Shown here piece by piece: positions 17,500 to 28,585 of a stretch of DNA of 64,000 nucleotides (positions within the stretch are counted from its first letter, which is position 1; each line of letters starts with the position of its first letter). Origin of the DNA: an uncultured Pseudomonadota bacterium (lineage in GTDB: Bacteria > Pseudomonadota > Gammaproteobacteria > Methylococcales > Methylomonadaceae). The notes under the pieces were generated by a model that saw only the letters and a list, made by a program, of their open reading frames with translations, was not told the origin of the DNA and made no database searches. Location of the stretch: assembly GCA_903870545.1 (NCBI GenBank), contig CAIQDI010000013.1:55701-119700 (forward strand). Direction: 5' to 3'. Position numbers and translations under genes: made by a program.

Positions 17500-17769
17500 A
17501 TGAAATTCACACTTTTCACCAGCCTAATGATTTTCACTTTATCCGCGCAAGCCGCTGATAAACGCATTTATTCAACGGATTCAATTGGCAATCGTCAATA
17601 CGACAAACCGTCTTTTACCGTCACAGACGAAGGGCGAATTTACGAAACTGATTCAATTGGCAATCGACGTTACGACAAACAAAGTTATCGAATTGAAGGC
17701 GATAAAATTTTGCCAACGGATTCAATTGGCAATCGCCAATACGACAAACCAGCATTTGAAATGAAATGA
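17500..17769 (+). CDS. small secreted protein with three TDSIGNRQYDK repeats
   Basis: The protein is 89 residues with an N-terminal signal peptide ending AQA (residue about 18). The whole mature part is three tandem repeats of 24-25 residues, each with TDSIGNR-x-YDK followed by a short beta-like segment such as PSFTVTDEGRIYE. The upstream ATG at 17479 is less likely; 17500 has an AGGAAC ribosome site and starts the signal peptide. The gene sits directly after the methyltransferase stop. No family was recognised; the repeat resembles a short beta-hairpin unit. Confidence 0.7.
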   Translation: MKFTLFTSLMIFTLSAQAADKRIYSTDSIGNRQYDKPSFTVTDEGRIYETDSIGNRRYDKQSYRIEGDKILPTDSIGNRQYDKPAFEMK

Positions 17770-17940
17770 ATTTAGCCAAAAAAAGACGCAAACCACGCTT
17801 CTTCTCTTAAAACGTCAAACTATAGGGCTACCTCATTGAAAATAGCCGAATATATTTAATTGTATAAGTTACTTTGTTGTTCTAAACTGCTTTCGGGCGA
17901 TTTAGCCCGAACAATAACAATAAAAATTGGAGTTTAGGCA

Positions 17941-18327
17941 ATGATGACTGGAACCACAACAGATTTAACTTTATTTGAACAACTTGGCGGGGAAGCGGCG
18001 GTGAATGCGGCGGTTGATATTTTTTACCGCAAAGTTTTAGCGGATTACCGCATCAATCGTTTTTTCGACAACGTTGATATGGACACGCAAGCGGCTAAAC
18101 AAAAAGCGTTTTTAACTATGGCTTTCGGGGGTCCCGCGAATTACAGCGGCAAAGACATGCGCGACGGTCACGCAAAATTTGTCAAAATGGGTTTGGACGA
18201 TAGCCATTTTGATGCGGTGATGGAAAATTTATTGGCGACATTGGCAGAGTTAAATGTGCCACAAAATTTGATTGATCAAGTAGATACGATTGCTCAAACC
18301 ACTCGCAACGATGTTTTAGGCAAATAA
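17941..18327 (+). CDS. truncated haemoglobin (group 1)
   Basis: The 128-residue protein starts after a GGAG ribosome site and begins with LFEQLGGEAAVNAAVDIFYRKVL, the usual truncated-globin A/B helices. It has FGGPANYSGKDMRDGHAKF, where the His in DGH is the proximal heme ligand (F8), and a C-terminal helix. Such globins bind oxygen and nitric oxide. The ferredoxin-reductase gene 17 bp downstream could reduce its heme, which would make a nitric oxide dioxygenase pair. This fits a methane oxidiser exposed to NO. Confidence 0.9.
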   Translation: MMTGTTTDLTLFEQLGGEAAVNAAVDIFYRKVLADYRINRFFDNVDMDTQAAKQKAFLTMAFGGPANYSGKDMRDGHAKFVKMGLDDSHFDAVMENLLATLAELNVPQNLIDQVDTIAQTTRNDVLGK

Positions 18328-18344
18328 ATCAGGCGCAAAAACTT

Positions 18345-19307
18345 ATGACACGCATTAAATTTGACGAACAAACTTTTGAAACTGAAAACGCTGAAACCGT
18401 TTTACACACGTTATTGCGAAATAACGTGCAAGTGCCTTATGGTTGCAAAGCGGGCGTTTGTCAATCATGTTTAATGCGTAGTCTTGATAATGCTCCACCT
18501 GAAAAATCGCAAGTTGGATTAAAAGACCCGCAACAAAAACAAAATTATTTTTTGGCGTGTTTATGCAAACCAGAAAAGGATATGACGATTACATTGCCAA
18601 ACACCGAAAGTGTGTGGCTCGAAGCTGAAGTTATCGAAAAGAAAAATTTATCGACGAACGTTATTTTTCTAAAATTAAAATCGAAAGAACCACTCGCTTT
18701 TTTTGCAGGACAATTTGTCAATTTGCGGCGTGATGATGGTGTAATTCGTAGTTATTCGATTGCTAACATTCACAACGGTGAACACGAATTAGAATTTCAT
18801 ATTCGCATTTTGCGGAACGGACAATTTAGCCGTTGGGTTGCGGACGAATTAGAAATTGGAATGTCGTTGAGTTTTTCACACGCGCAAGGAAATTGTCATT
18901 ATGTTGAAAGACAAACGGAACAGCCGTTATTGCTTATTGGAACAGGAACTGGGCTTGCGCCGTTATACGGGATTATTCGAGATGCGCTTTCACATAAACA
19001 TCAAGGCGAAATTCATTTATTTCACGGTAGCCGTGATGCGTCAGGTTTATATTTAGAAAAAAAGTTAATTGCATTAACTCAACAATATCCTAATTTTCAT
19101 TACACGCCGTGTTTATCAGGTTCGGACATTTCTGAAAAATATACACAAGGGCGAGCCAATCAAATCGCGCTGGAGAAATTTCCAAAATTGAATGGGTGGC
19201 GCGTGTATTTGTGTGGTCAACCAGAAATGGTTTTACATTCAAAAAGAGCTGCCTATTTACAAGGTGCGTCACTCAAAGACATTTCTGCCGATGCGTTTGC
19301 TTATTGA
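18345..19307 (+). CDS. 2Fe-2S ferredoxin / FAD / NAD(P)H oxidoreductase
   Basis: The 320-residue protein has three domains. The N-terminal plant-type ferredoxin has the cluster motif CKAGVCQSC around residues 34-42 and a fourth Cys in FLACLC near 72. A central FAD domain has RSYSIAN near residue 145. A C-terminal NAD domain has GTGTGLAPLYGI and YLCGQPEM. This is the layout of reductases such as MmoC, xylene and toluene oxygenase reductases and CDP-6-deoxyglucoseen reductase. No soluble methane monooxygenase genes are near. Its partner is probably the truncated haemoglobin directly upstream. Confidence 0.87.
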   Translation: MTRIKFDEQTFETENAETVLHTLLRNNVQVPYGCKAGVCQSCLMRSLDNAPPEKSQVGLKDPQQKQNYFLACLCKPEKDMTITLPNTESVWLEAEVIEKKNLSTNVIFLKLKSKEPLAFFAGQFVNLRRDDGVIRSYSIANIHNGEHELEFHIRILRNGQFSRWVADELEIGMSLSFSHAQGNCHYVERQTEQPLLLIGTGTGLAPLYGIIRDALSHKHQGEIHLFHGSRDASGLYLEKKLIALTQQYPNFHYTPCLSGSDISEKYTQGRANQIALEKFPKLNGWRVYLCGQPEMVLHSKRAAYLQGASLKDISADAFAY

Positions 19308-19351
19308 AATAAACACTGAAAAAATTCAATTGATGTAATTTGCGGTTCAAA

Positions 19352-21775
19352 CTAAACCTTAAAACTTTTTAATACGATTGATAAATCATAGGTTTGCTCT
19401 TCCAATGATTCCGCAGCGGCAGCCGCTTGTTCAACTAGTGCTGCGTTTTGCTGTGTCACATCGTCCATTTGTCGAATCGCTTGATTAACTTGCCCAATTC
19501 CCGCCGTTTGTTCAGCCGAAGCCGCCGTAATTTCAGAAATTATTTCTGATACGCTCCGAATGGAATTCACAATTTCAGACATCGTTTGCCCCGCCTCTGC
19601 AACTTGTTTACTGCCGCCTGAAACACGCTCAACCGAATCACCAATTAAACGCTTAATTTCATCTGCCGCGACGGCTGAACGCTGTGCTAAATTACGAACT
19701 TCTGTTGCCACAACAGCAAAGCCTTTGCCTAATTCGCCCGCTCGAGCCGCTTCAACGGCGGCGTTTAACGCCAAGATATTTGTTTGAAATGCAATATCGT
19801 CAATCACAGAAATAATATCAACAATCCGATGTGACGAATGGTTAATATCGTCCATTGTTGTCACGACAGAATTGATGACATCAACGCCGCGCGTCGCGAT
19901 AGTTGCCGCTTCATTTGCCATGCGATTAGCATCTTTCGCATGACTGTTATTTTGTTGTACTGTTTGCGTTAATTGTTCCATGCTTGCAGCGGTTTCTTCT
20001 AAACTCGCCGCTTGTTCCTCGGTTCGATGCGACAAATCATTATTTCCCGCTGCAATTTCTTTCGCGGCATTATTGATTACATCTGCTGCATTATGTATTT
20101 CGCCAATCAACCGTTTAAGATTCGTCGCGGTATTATTCATACTCGTGGTCACATCGCCAAAAATCCCAGGATAATTCGTCGGAATAGATTGCGTTAAATC
20201 ACCCCGCGCCAGAGATTCCGCGACACGCACAATTTCATTTAAACTTTCTAATGCTCTTAACGTGTTATTGATATTATTTTTTAATGACAGCAATTCGCCA
20301 CGTCCCTCTGCAATGACACGATGCTTTAAATCGCCTATTGCAATGTGCTTCATGACTTGCCCAATATCACTTAACATTTCATGCAGGGCGTTTTGAGATT
20401 GAATAGCCTGATCAAACATTTGTTTATACGCACCTTTCACATTTGCAACGATAACTTTAGAAAAATCAACATTATAAAACGAATCCGTTACGTCATTTAA
20501 AGCAAACATCGTGGTTGCAAGCTCCTGAACGGTTTCATTTACACTATTTTTCAACCTCGCCAAATCCCCGTTAACATTCACCGTAACACGCATATTTAAT
20601 TCACCTTCAGATAACGCCTTCATGACGGCATTTACATTCACTAACGCCATTTGTAAGGTAGACATCATGGTATTAAATGCAACCGCTGTTTCACCAATTT
20701 CATCATTTGATTGATAATCTAATTTTTTGGAATAATCGCCGGTTTGATTAACATCCATCAAGGTCGTTTTCAATAAATCCAATGGATTCGCAATCGCCCG
20801 CGCTACAGAAGAAATCAAAATAAACGTCAGCAGAATAACCAATAATGTGATGACAGAAATGATGGTTAACGTGGTGATTGCTGCGAATTGAATTTTTTTC
20901 GCACTTTGTAATAAATCACCTACTAATTTATCTTCGACGGTTTTCATTAGATTGATTCGCGCCGTTGCCATCTCAAACCAATACGCATTATCCACACCTA
21001 ATGACGTGTTCAAATCAGATTCCATCGCATGTTTACGCATGGCATCAACTTCAATAATGGATTTTCCTGTTACGGTTTCTTTATGAAAATTATTTTGTTT
21101 CGGTGTGGCAATTTGTATAAATTGGCTAAAGCTAACGTTATATTCGCCTAAATTTTCTGACAGTTTTAATAAATGCGGCAAGTCCATTTTATCGATGGCA
21201 AAGATTCCCGCTAAAATTGCCCGTTCACGTCCAGCTCGTTCTTTCATATTCAAATATGCTGAATAAGTATTTGCACCACGCATAATTTCTACATTGTGTG
21301 TAGATTTCGCAACGATGTTTGTGAGTTCTAAAAGTGATTGAATAATACTAGTATATTGTGCAGCGCAAACTAATCCATCTATTTGAAATTCGGTGGCTTT
21401 TTGACGCAAATTTTGCAGTTTGGCTAGCGTATCTAAGGTACTTTTAATCGAATCATTGGCAACTCGTGTGTTGATACTGCTCGATAAAATTTGAATACTG
21501 GTATCACTGGTAGTTCGTAATTCCGACAATTTATCGCTCATTTTCGCCCCTTTACTACTGACAAATGCGACCGATGCGCCACGTTCTTTTTGCAAGTTGT
21601 GAACAGTCGCGCCAATTTCAGCGAAAAATTCTGAATCTTTAATTAGTTGGTTAGATTCGCTCACCTGATTCACACGATCAAAAATGATTATTCCGCTCAG
21701 AATAATGACACTGAGCAGCGGTAAAATCAGCATTGATAACAGCTTGTGCCTAATTGGTAAATTTTTTAAAAACAT
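19352..21775 (-). CDS. methyl-accepting chemotaxis protein with NIT sensor domain
   Basis: The 807-residue receptor has a membrane helix at about residues 12-30 and a periplasmic region of about 260 residues. Its [16 protein letters not shown] motif matches the nitrate/nitrite-sensing NIT domain. A second membrane helix near 300-325 is followed by a HAMP domain, a long coiled region with further HAMP-like segments (about 370-540) and a signalling domain. The tip motif [23 protein letters not shown] is near residue 665. It would direct a CheA/CheW system. The length and multiple HAMP-like repeats suggest a poly-HAMP receptor. Confidence 0.9.
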   Translation of the reverse strand: MFLKNLPIRHKLLSMLILPLLSVIILSGIIIFDRVNQVSESNQLIKDSEFFAEIGATVHNLQKERGASVAFVSSKGAKMSDKLSELRTTSDTSIQILSSSINTRVANDSIKSTLDTLAKLQNLRQKATEFQIDGLVCAAQYTSIIQSLLELTNIVAKSTHNVEIMRGANTYSAYLNMKERAGRERAILAGIFAIDKMDLPHLLKLSENLGEYNVSFSQFIQIATPKQNNFHKETVTGKSIIEVDAMRKHAMESDLNTSLGVDNAYWFEMATARINLMKTVEDKLVGDLLQSAKKIQFAAITTLTIISVITLLVILLTFILISSVARAIANPLDLLKTTLMDVNQTGDYSKKLDYQSNDEIGETAVAFNTMMSTLQMALVNVNAVMKALSEGELNMRVTVNVNGDLARLKNSVNETVQELATTMFALNDVTDSFYNVDFSKVIVANVKGAYKQMFDQAIQSQNALHEMLSDIGQVMKHIAIGDLKHRVIAEGRGELLSLKNNINNTLRALESLNEIVRVAESLARGDLTQSIPTNYPGIFGDVTTSMNNTATNLKRLIGEIHNAADVINNAAKEIAAGNNDLSHRTEEQAASLEETAASMEQLTQTVQQNNSHAKDANRMANEAATIATRGVDVINSVVTTMDDINHSSHRIVDIISVIDDIAFQTNILALNAAVEAARAGELGKGFAVVATEVRNLAQRSAVAADEIKRLIGDSVERVSGGSKQVAEAGQTMSEIVNSIRSVSEIISEITAASAEQTAGIGQVNQAIRQMDDVTQQNAALVEQAAAAAESLEEQTYDLSIVLKSFKV

Positions 21776-21889
21776 AATCGTGAATTATCCAGTGAGTGAA
21801 ATTTTTTTTTGTAAAATTTATCGGTACGACAGCGCAATTCTTTAACGCTACTTTGAACTGACTGATCGTACGCTTAAATTTACTGACAT

Positions 21890-21928
21890 AAAAAAGCGGT
21901 GCAGTAATTCAATTACTGCACCGCTTTT
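21890..21928. terminator. bidirectional terminator hairpin
   Basis: Perfect inverted repeat with arms AAAAGCGGTGCAGTAA and TTACTGCACCGCTTTT around a 5-base loop. It lies between the EAL-HDOD stop and the chemoreceptor start and would end the minus-strand EAL-HDOD transcript. Confidence 0.85.
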
Positions 21929-21941
21929 CTGGTTTAAACCC

Positions 21942-23150
21942 TCACATGTGGCTCATCACCTTATTTGCCCAATTGATGCTTTCAATATAGACATCACCAA
22001 TGGTTGATTGATCTACCTTATTAAACGTAATTTCGCCGGTATTCCAATGTTCATAACTGAGTACACAACCCAATGCCTCGCCGCCTAAGCCATTGTGTTC
22101 CAAAATTGCTTCAATAATATCGTCGTTTAACGGCAATTGATCCAGTGCATCTTTTAATGTGATGTCCAAAATACTGTCTAACGAAGATAACATTCCAATC
22201 AAAAAAAAGTTTCCTGTTTTTTGCCCTGCAATTTTTGCCAACAATTCACACATTTTTCCGCGAATTAACGCATTTTGCATGACGACAACCGGTTTATCAG
22301 ACAATGACGACAACATTAAAATGTTAATCCATCGTTTTAACTCATTCATGCCTAAATAAGTAATAGCTTGATTGATAGATTCAATCTTTGTGGGAATCGA
22401 AAAAAAGGCTGAATTGATATAATGTAACAATTTATAACTCAAACCCACATCTTCCGAAATCACTCTCGTCAGTGTCTCAAATTCAACATTAGGATTGTTG
22501 ATTGTTGTCAACAAGCGCACGGCTGCTAATTGATTTACGCCGATACGCTTTCCCGAAACTAAGTTCGGCTTACTAAAAAAGAAACCTTGAAAGTAATCAC
22601 AACCCAATTCACGCAGATATTCATATTCACTATGCGTTTCAACTTTTTCCGCCAAAATTTTTAAATTGTAGGGTTTGAGTTGAGCAATAGCTTCACGCAC
22701 ATTCGCCTCGCCCATTTCCAGTACATCTAATTTAATAATGTCAGTAAATTCAACTAATGGTTTCCACTCTTCCGTAAACACAAAATCATCGAGTGCAATC
22801 AAATAACCTTGCTGAGACATTTCACGCAAGTTGTTAATCACACGCAAGTCAATTTTCACATTTTCCAGCACCTCAATAACAACGCGATCTTTTGGCAAAA
22901 ATAAGGGTGTTTTTTCCAAAATATTTTGCGTTGTAAAATTGATGAAGGCTTTATGTTCATCGACAATATTGTTAATACCAATTTCAATAATGGCATCGGT
23001 GATAATTTGATTCGTCGCCTGAGTAGCTTCGTCTCTGTCTTCAAGATTCAAGCCTTGTCCGCGAAATAACAGCTCGTAAGCATAAATGTTCAGCTTGCTG
23101 TCCAGAATTTGCTGCCGTCCAATGATAAAATCTGCCATATTATGCTTCAC
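21942..23150 (-). CDS. EAL-HDOD signalling protein (YuxH type)
   Basis: The 402-residue protein has an N-terminal EAL-like domain. The position of the catalytic EAL triplet reads YELLFRG, and other signatures are degenerate (VIEVLEN, ALDDFVF, AEKVET), so c-di-GMP hydrolysis is doubtful and binding more likely. Residues about 200-400 form an HDOD domain (LSYKLLHYINSAFF, INQAITYLGMNELKRWINILML). YuxH-type proteins act as signalling scaffolds. The gene is just upstream of the chemoreceptor on the same strand but separated from it by a terminator. Confidence 0.88.
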   Translation of the reverse strand: MKHNMADFIIGRQQILDSKLNIYAYELLFRGQGLNLEDRDEATQATNQIITDAIIEIGINNIVDEHKAFINFTTQNILEKTPLFLPKDRVVIEVLENVKIDLRVINNLREMSQQGYLIALDDFVFTEEWKPLVEFTDIIKLDVLEMGEANVREAIAQLKPYNLKILAEKVETHSEYEYLRELGCDYFQGFFFSKPNLVSGKRIGVNQLAAVRLLTTINNPNVEFETLTRVISEDVGLSYKLLHYINSAFFSIPTKIESINQAITYLGMNELKRWINILMLSSLSDKPVVVMQNALIRGKMCELLAKIAGQKTGNFFLIGMLSSLDSILDITLKDALDQLPLNDDIIEAILEHNGLGGEALGCVLSYEHWNTGEITFNKVDQSTIGDVYIESINWANKVMSHM

Positions 23151-23350
23151 CTAAAAATTGTAAAAAGTAATTTGAAAACACTACGCAAAAACCACGCAAT
23201 TTGTATAAGCTGTATTATAACTTACATTCATTGATTGACAATTCTGTGCGTTTTAAAAATAGCCCTGACACCTGTTACACTATCGTCACTTTTTAGCGTT
23301 ACGACGAAGGGCGCGGAAAGTATTTTTTAATTTTAATAGTGAGGATTTTT

Positions 23351-23929
23351 ATGTCGAAAATAGTTAATGAAGTATTACTTGCTAATCGCGAGTATTTCGC
23401 CAATTTTAATAAAGGTGATTTAGTCATGCCACCCGCGCGTCAGTTTGCGATTTTAACGTGTATGGATGCACGATTAGATCCCGCGAAATATGCTGGTTTG
23501 AGCGAAGGTGATGCACACGTTATTCGTAATGCGGGTGGACGCGCGAGCGATGATGCCATTCGATCTTTAGTCATTTCGTATAAATTGCTCGGCACGAAAG
23601 AATGGTTTGTCATTCATCACACCGATTGTGGAATGGAAACGTTTACTGACGAAATTATGCGTAATTTGTTAGCAAGCAGCTTAAAAACGGCTTCTGTCGA
23701 TGCAACCGGTTGGCATGATTGTTGTGAAGGTGGCGGTTCACACGAAGCGAAACACATTGCGTGGTTGACGATTAGTGATTTAGCCGCAAGCGTTGTGGAA
23801 GATGTCACGCGCATTAAAAATCATCCGCTCGTGCCTTCGGATATTCCGGTTTACGGCTATATTTACGACGTAAAAACCGGCGGCTTGGTTGAAGTTTCCG
23901 AAGCGTCGAAGATTGGCGCAGTGCGTTAA
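23351..23929 (+). CDS. beta-class carbonic anhydrase
   Basis: The 192-residue protein has CMDARLD near residue 36 (zinc Cys and the Asp-Arg dyad) and HHTDCGM near residue 92 (zinc His and Cys), the three zinc ligands of the beta class. [15 protein letters not shown] is also typical. It interconverts CO2 and bicarbonate, useful where methane oxidation releases CO2. The start at 23351 has the GTGAGGA ribosome site; the longer frame from 23339 adds four residues. A His/Cys-rich loop [15 protein letters not shown] near residue 122 is an unusual insertion. Confidence 0.9.
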   Translation: MSKIVNEVLLANREYFANFNKGDLVMPPARQFAILTCMDARLDPAKYAGLSEGDAHVIRNAGGRASDDAIRSLVISYKLLGTKEWFVIHHTDCGMETFTDEIMRNLLASSLKTASVDATGWHDCCEGGGSHEAKHIAWLTISDLAASVVEDVTRIKNHPLVPSDIPVYGYIYDVKTGGLVEVSEASKIGAVR

Positions 23930-23943
23930 TTTTAGTCGGCGAA

Positions 23944-23976
23944 ATTGCTCATACTTGGATTACCAGTGTGAGCAAT
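23944..23976 (+). terminator. hairpin after carbonic anhydrase gene
   Basis: Arms ATTGCTCATACT and AGTGTGAGCAAT (one G-T pair) sit 14 bp after the stop. Only a short T-run follows, so it may be a weak terminator. Confidence 0.55.
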
Positions 23977-24183
23977 CTTTGGTTTAAATCAACCATCCTC
24001 AGCGTTTTAGCCACCATTTTTTTAACATTTATTTGAATGCCACTTTTAAAAGATTATATTTTTCAAGGAGATAATTTTATTTTAAAATTGGTATGCTTAT
24101 CGCTAAATTAGCCATGAAGGCATTGCGGAAGATGCTTTTTTCACAGTTGGTATTATCACTATAATTTTTAAATGGAGTTATTT

Positions 24184-25725
24184 ATGTTTAACAATTACGA
24201 TTTCAATTCATTATTTAATTCAATGTTTGACTTCAACTCGTTGTTTAATTTCGGCTCGTTTTCGCACAAAAAAAATGCACCTACGACGGCGACTGGCACC
24301 GATGTCAATGTCGGCGTTAACCAGTCTTACACCGTTAAAACAAACGGTCTCAGCATTCACGGTAACACGGGTTCGGAAAAAATCACGGTCGCTCAAAATG
24401 TCAGTGGCGTTAAAATCGATTCCACCGTGGAATCGGTCACATTAAGCGGCATTAAATTCGATCCGAGTGCATTGGTTTCGTCGCAAGGTACGTTGGTTAT
24501 CAATTCAGCGGCAGGCAATTTAGCGACACTTAGCGTTGTTGGTAATCATAACGAATCGTTAAATTTTTCTAACGCCGTGGGAACACTCTCGCTGGATAGC
24601 TTGGGGAACGGTGTTTTTAATTTATCTCAAATTCAATTAGATAAAAACCAAAGTTTTACCGCCACCACCAATGATTTGCAGGTTTATGGCAATTCAGGAC
24701 AAGAAAAAATCACGCTGGCGCAAGGTGTAACCGGTGTGGCGGTTTCTAGTGCAGTTGAAACGGTCGTATTGAATGGAAATTCCGGTGATTATTCCTACAA
24801 TGTCGCAGGTGGAACGGTGGTTATTTCTGACAAAAGTGGCGATGATGTCGCGTTGATTAGCGTGAATAAGGCTTCAACCGGCACGCAAATTCAATTTGCC
24901 GATAAGTCGTTAAGCGCGTCGTGGGAAATTACTGGTACATTCGGGCATTGGAATTCATGGGGCGTAATTGTCACTGACCCGAACGCGCCCGCAACACCCA
25001 CCACGATTTCGGGTGGCACAAATCTTCCGTATTCGGTGGATTTCAGTCACGCTAACTTGGGCAGTAATCTGGCGAATGTGGAAGCGAATGTTAAAACGGC
25101 TTTGGATAATATCGGGCAATATGTCAGTTCAAAAACGCCTTTTAATCTTCAAGTTTTAACAGAGCGAACTACGCCGACAACCTTAGCGGAAGCCAATGCC
25201 ACGATGATTAGCACAACTAATCAAAATGGCGAGACTCAAACGACTGCGTTTCTTGCTGATTCAACTTCTGGCACCAATACCAACGCTGGAACGTTTGACG
25301 CAACGTTATATATCAACCTCGCCAATCTTGACCAAATGTCATTTGACGGTACGCCTGCCGCCAGCGAATATGATTTAACCAGCATTTTGACGCATGAAAT
25401 TTTGCATGGTTTGGCATTTACGGGCAATCTCGAAACCACCGGCGGTTTAACAACCCCTTACGATGCGTTGGTTGTAACGCAAAATAATTTACCGGTGTTC
25501 ACCGGCAGTCATGCTGAAGCTGCCAACGGGAATAATCCCGTGCCATTAGATTCGGCGAACGCGGGTGATGGCTCGGCTTATTATCACGTTGCAATTGCTA
25601 ATGATTTAATGTCAGATTCGTTCGGGAAAGGTGAAGTCAGAACGATTTCACCGTTAGACGTAGCGATGCTTCAGGATATGGGACTGACCATGGTCGGTGT
25701 CTCGCCTACGGCTCAAGTCGTCTAA
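24184..25725 (+). CDS. extracellular zincin-like protein with beta-repeat N-terminus
   Basis: The protein is 513 residues. A low-complexity start repeats DFNSLFN units. Two copies of a beta-rich module follow, each with a G-N-x-G-x-EKIT-x-AQ core (about residues 40-80 and 155-190). Residues about 280-500 form a metallopeptidase-like domain with HEILHGLAF, fitting the HExxH zinc signature, and SPLDVAMLQDMGL near the end, common in secreted M10-like proteins. No Sec signal is seen, so type I secretion is possible. The ATG at 24184 was chosen over 24172 because the GGAG ribosome site overlaps the earlier one. Third zinc ligand not identified. Confidence 0.65.
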   Translation: MFNNYDFNSLFNSMFDFNSLFNFGSFSHKKNAPTTATGTDVNVGVNQSYTVKTNGLSIHGNTGSEKITVAQNVSGVKIDSTVESVTLSGIKFDPSALVSSQGTLVINSAAGNLATLSVVGNHNESLNFSNAVGTLSLDSLGNGVFNLSQIQLDKNQSFTATTNDLQVYGNSGQEKITLAQGVTGVAVSSAVETVVLNGNSGDYSYNVAGGTVVISDKSGDDVALISVNKASTGTQIQFADKSLSASWEITGTFGHWNSWGVIVTDPNAPATPTTISGGTNLPYSVDFSHANLGSNLANVEANVKTALDNIGQYVSSKTPFNLQVLTERTTPTTLAEANATMISTTNQNGETQTTAFLADSTSGTNTNAGTFDATLYINLANLDQMSFDGTPAASEYDLTSILTHEILHGLAFTGNLETTGGLTTPYDALVVTQNNLPVFTGSHAEAANGNNPVPLDSANAGDGSAYYHVAIANDLMSDSFGKGEVRTISPLDVAMLQDMGLTMVGVSPTAQVV

Positions 25726-25754
25726 AAAACGTCGCCCACAAAAAATATAAAATA

Positions 25755-26642
25755 ATGCGTGTCTTGCTGGCTTATTTGGGAATGGTTTTATTGTGGGCGA
25801 CGACCCCGTTAGCGATTAAATGGAGCGTTGGCGGATTAGGCGTGTTATCGAGCGTGACATCACGCATGGCGATTGGAACGCTGTGCATGATTTTATTGTT
25901 GAATCTCTTTCAAAAACGCCTGCCTTTTTCCCGAATTGCTTGTTTAACTTACGCCGCCGTGGCGTTACAAATTTACGGTGCGATGTCGGTTGTTTATTGG
26001 GCGGCACAATTTATTCCGTCCGGTTGGATTTCGGTGATTAGTGGTTTAACGCCGTTAGTCACCGCGTTATTTGCTGCGATTTGGTTACATGAACGTAGTT
26101 TAACCACCGGGAAAGTGCTGTCGTATTTAATCGGCATTATCGGTTTAGGCATTATGTTTGGCTCGGCTGAACACGTCGGCTCAAACGCCATATTGGGCAT
26201 TATCGGCGTGTTAATTTCTATTTCGTTGCAAGCCCTCAGTGCCATTGCTATTAAACGTATTCGTTCACAATTACCTGCGCTTACTCAAGTGACCGGCGGA
26301 TTGTTGTTTTCCATGCCCTTTTATTTTGCGACGTGGGGAGCGTTCGACGCACACATTCCCATGCAATTTTCACTTACCAGTTTTCTGTCAGTTTTATATT
26401 TAGGTATTATCGCCACGCCGGTTGGTTTCATGCTGTATTACTATTTATTATCGCAACGTTCCGCCACGCAAGTTTCACTGGTGACTTTAGTTTCGCCGGT
26501 TCTCGCGCTTTGGCTTGGACATCGTGCCAATAATGAACCGATGACGTTAGAAATTATTATCGGCACCACGTTGATTTTATTGGCGTTGATTATTCATAAC
26601 TTTTTTGATCGTCTTTTTACGCGCCACCACTCTCATCGTTAG
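25755..26642 (+). CDS. EamA/DMT family transporter
   Basis: The 295-residue protein has about ten hydrophobic helices in two similar halves, as in RhaT/YdcZ-type drug/metabolite exporters. The first half has the [21 protein letters not shown] region and [20 protein letters not shown]. The second half has [12 protein letters not shown] and [17 protein letters not shown]. The substrate cannot be named. It ends 8 bp before acs and may be co-transcribed with it. Confidence 0.85.
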   Translation: MRVLLAYLGMVLLWATTPLAIKWSVGGLGVLSSVTSRMAIGTLCMILLLNLFQKRLPFSRIACLTYAAVALQIYGAMSVVYWAAQFIPSGWISVISGLTPLVTALFAAIWLHERSLTTGKVLSYLIGIIGLGIMFGSAEHVGSNAILGIIGVLISISLQALSAIAIKRIRSQLPALTQVTGGLLFSMPFYFATWGAFDAHIPMQFSLTSFLSVLYLGIIATPVGFMLYYYLLSQRSATQVSLVTLVSPVLALWLGHRANNEPMTLEIIIGTTLILLALIIHNFFDRLFTRHHSHR

Positions 26643-26650
26643 GATTTTTC

Positions 26651-28585
26651 ATGTCAGACCACAAAATTTACCCCATCAAACCCAAAATCGCAGAACACGC
26701 ACACATCAACGTGGAGCAATATCACGCACTTTATCAACAATCGATTCAGCATCCTGAAACCTTTTGGGCGGAACAAGCTACGCAATTTTTAGATTGGCAC
26801 ACGCCGTGGCAAACAGTTTTGGATTACGATTTTTCAACCGCGTATATTCGTTGGTTTGAAGGTGGTAAACTCAATGTCAGCGTGAATTGTTTGGATAAAC
26901 ATTTAGCCACGAAAGCCAATCAAACCGCGATTATTTGGGAAGGCGATAATCCTGAAAACGATAAAAAACTCACTTACGCGCAACTTCATGAACAAGTTTG
27001 CAAATTCGCCAATGTGTTGAAAAATCACGGTGTGCAAAAAGGCGACCGCGTGTGTATTTATATGCCGATGATTGTTGAAGTATCGGTGGCAATGCTAGCG
27101 TGTACGCGAATTGGCGCGGTGCATTCGATTATTTTTGGCGGATTTTCTGCCGAATCGTTGAAAGAACGGATTTTAGATTGTGATTGTCGTTATGTGATTT
27201 GTGCGGACGAAGGTTATCGCGGCGGCAAAATCATTCCGATGAAATCGACCGTGGATAAAGCTCTCGAAAATTGTCCCAATGTAAAAACCGTTGTTGTCGT
27301 TCAAAACACGACCAATCCAATCAACTGGCAAAACGGGCGGGATGTTTGGTTTCATGACGAAATGGCAACGGCTTCAAGTGTGTGCGAACCGGAATGGATG
27401 GATGCAGAAGATCCACTTTTCATTTTGTACACGTCCGGTTCAACAGGAAAACCGAAAGGCGTTTTGCATACAACCGGCGGTTATTTGCTGTATGCCGCCA
27501 TGACGCACAAGACCATTTTTGATTATCACGACGGCGATGTTTATTGGTGTACTGCGGATGTCGGTTGGATTACCGGTCATTCATATGTGGTTTACGCGCC
27601 ACTTTGCAACGGCGCAACCACGCTGATGTTCGAAGGCGTGCCAATGTATCCAACGGCTTCACGTTTTTGGGAAGTGATTGATAAACATCAAGTGAACATT
27701 TTTTACACCGCCCCGACTGCAATTCGCGCGTTGATGGCGGAAGGTGATGCATTTGTCACACGCACCGAACGAACGAGTTTGCGGGTGTTGGGCAGCGTTG
27801 GCGAACCCATCAATTCGGAAGCGTGGGAATGGTATTATCACGTTGTCGGCAATAATCAATGTCCGATTGTCGATACTTGGTGGCAAACCGAAACGGGCGG
27901 TATTTTGATTACGCCGTTAATTGGCGCGACGGATTTGAAACCGGGTTCGGCGACTCGTCCCTTTTTTGGTGTGCAACCCGTGATTTTAGACGTTGATGGA
28001 CACGTTTTACACGGTGCCGCAGAAGGCGTTTTAGCGATTCGTTATCCAACACCTGGCATGGCTCGCACAATTTACGGCGATCACCAGCGGTTTATCGATA
28101 CTTATTTTAAACTCTATCCGAATTATTATTTTACTGGCGATGGCGCACGACGCGATGACGATGGTTATTATTGGATTACCGGGCGGGTGGACGATGTGTT
28201 AAATGTTTCTGGGCATCGAATGGGAACAGCTGAAATTGAAGACGCGCTCGATTTACATGAACACGTTGCTGAATCAGCGGTGGTAGGATTTCCGCACGCG
28301 ATAAAGGGGCAAGGCATTTACGCTTTCGTTTCGCTAAAACACGACACGAAACCCTCGGACGAATTGAAAAAAGAGTTGGTGCAATTAGTACGAAATGAAA
28401 TTGGTGCGATTGCCACAATCGATGTCATTCAATGGTCGCCAAATTTGCCGAAAACACGCTCAGGAAAAATTATGCGTCGTATTTTGCGAAAAATTGCCGC
28501 CAACGAACTCGATAATTTAGGGGATATTTCGACGCTAGCGGATTCATCTGTAGTGGAAGAAATTATTGCCGCACGTTTTTGTTAG
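26651..28585 (+). CDS. acs: acetyl-CoA synthetase
   Basis: The 644-residue AMP-forming enzyme matches the standard Acs length. Motifs are [20 protein letters not shown] (ATP/AMP loop, about residue 258), [28 protein letters not shown] and the C-terminal [11 protein letters not shown] with the Lys whose acetylation controls these enzymes. It makes acetyl-CoA from acetate, ATP and CoA. In a methanotroph it may scavenge acetate or recycle acetate from overflow metabolism. Confidence 0.96.
   Translation: MSDHKIYPIKPKIAEHAHINVEQYHALYQQSIQHPETFWAEQATQFLDWHTPWQTVLDYDFSTAYIRWFEGGKLNVSVNCLDKHLATKANQTAIIWEGDNPENDKKLTYAQLHEQVCKFANVLKNHGVQKGDRVCIYMPMIVEVSVAMLACTRIGAVHSIIFGGFSAESLKERILDCDCRYVICADEGYRGGKIIPMKSTVDKALENCPNVKTVVVVQNTTNPINWQNGRDVWFHDEMATASSVCEPEWMDAEDPLFILYTSGSTGKPKGVLHTTGGYLLYAAMTHKTIFDYHDGDVYWCTADVGWITGHSYVVYAPLCNGATTLMFEGVPMYPTASRFWEVIDKHQVNIFYTAPTAIRALMAEGDAFVTRTERTSLRVLGSVGEPINSEAWEWYYHVVGNNQCPIVDTWWQTETGGILITPLIGATDLKPGSATRPFFGVQPVILDVDGHVLHGAAEGVLAIRYPTPGMARTIYGDHQRFIDTYFKLYPNYYFTGDGARRDDDGYYWITGRVDDVLNVSGHRMGTAEIEDALDLHEHVAESAVVGFPHAIKGQGIYAFVSLKHDTKPSDELKKELVQLVRNEIGAIATIDVIQWSPNLPKTRSGKIMRRILRKIAANELDNLGDISTLADSSVVEEIIAARFC

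Noticed and set aside
18345..19307. MmoC, reductase of soluble methane monooxygenase
   Set aside because: Domain layout is similar but no mmoXYBZ genes are near and a truncated haemoglobin gene lies directly upstream; a globin partner is more likely.
24110..24160. A riboswitch upstream of the zincin-like gene
   Set aside because: The stretch has GGCATTGCGGAAGATGC but no recognisable conserved core or closing stem.
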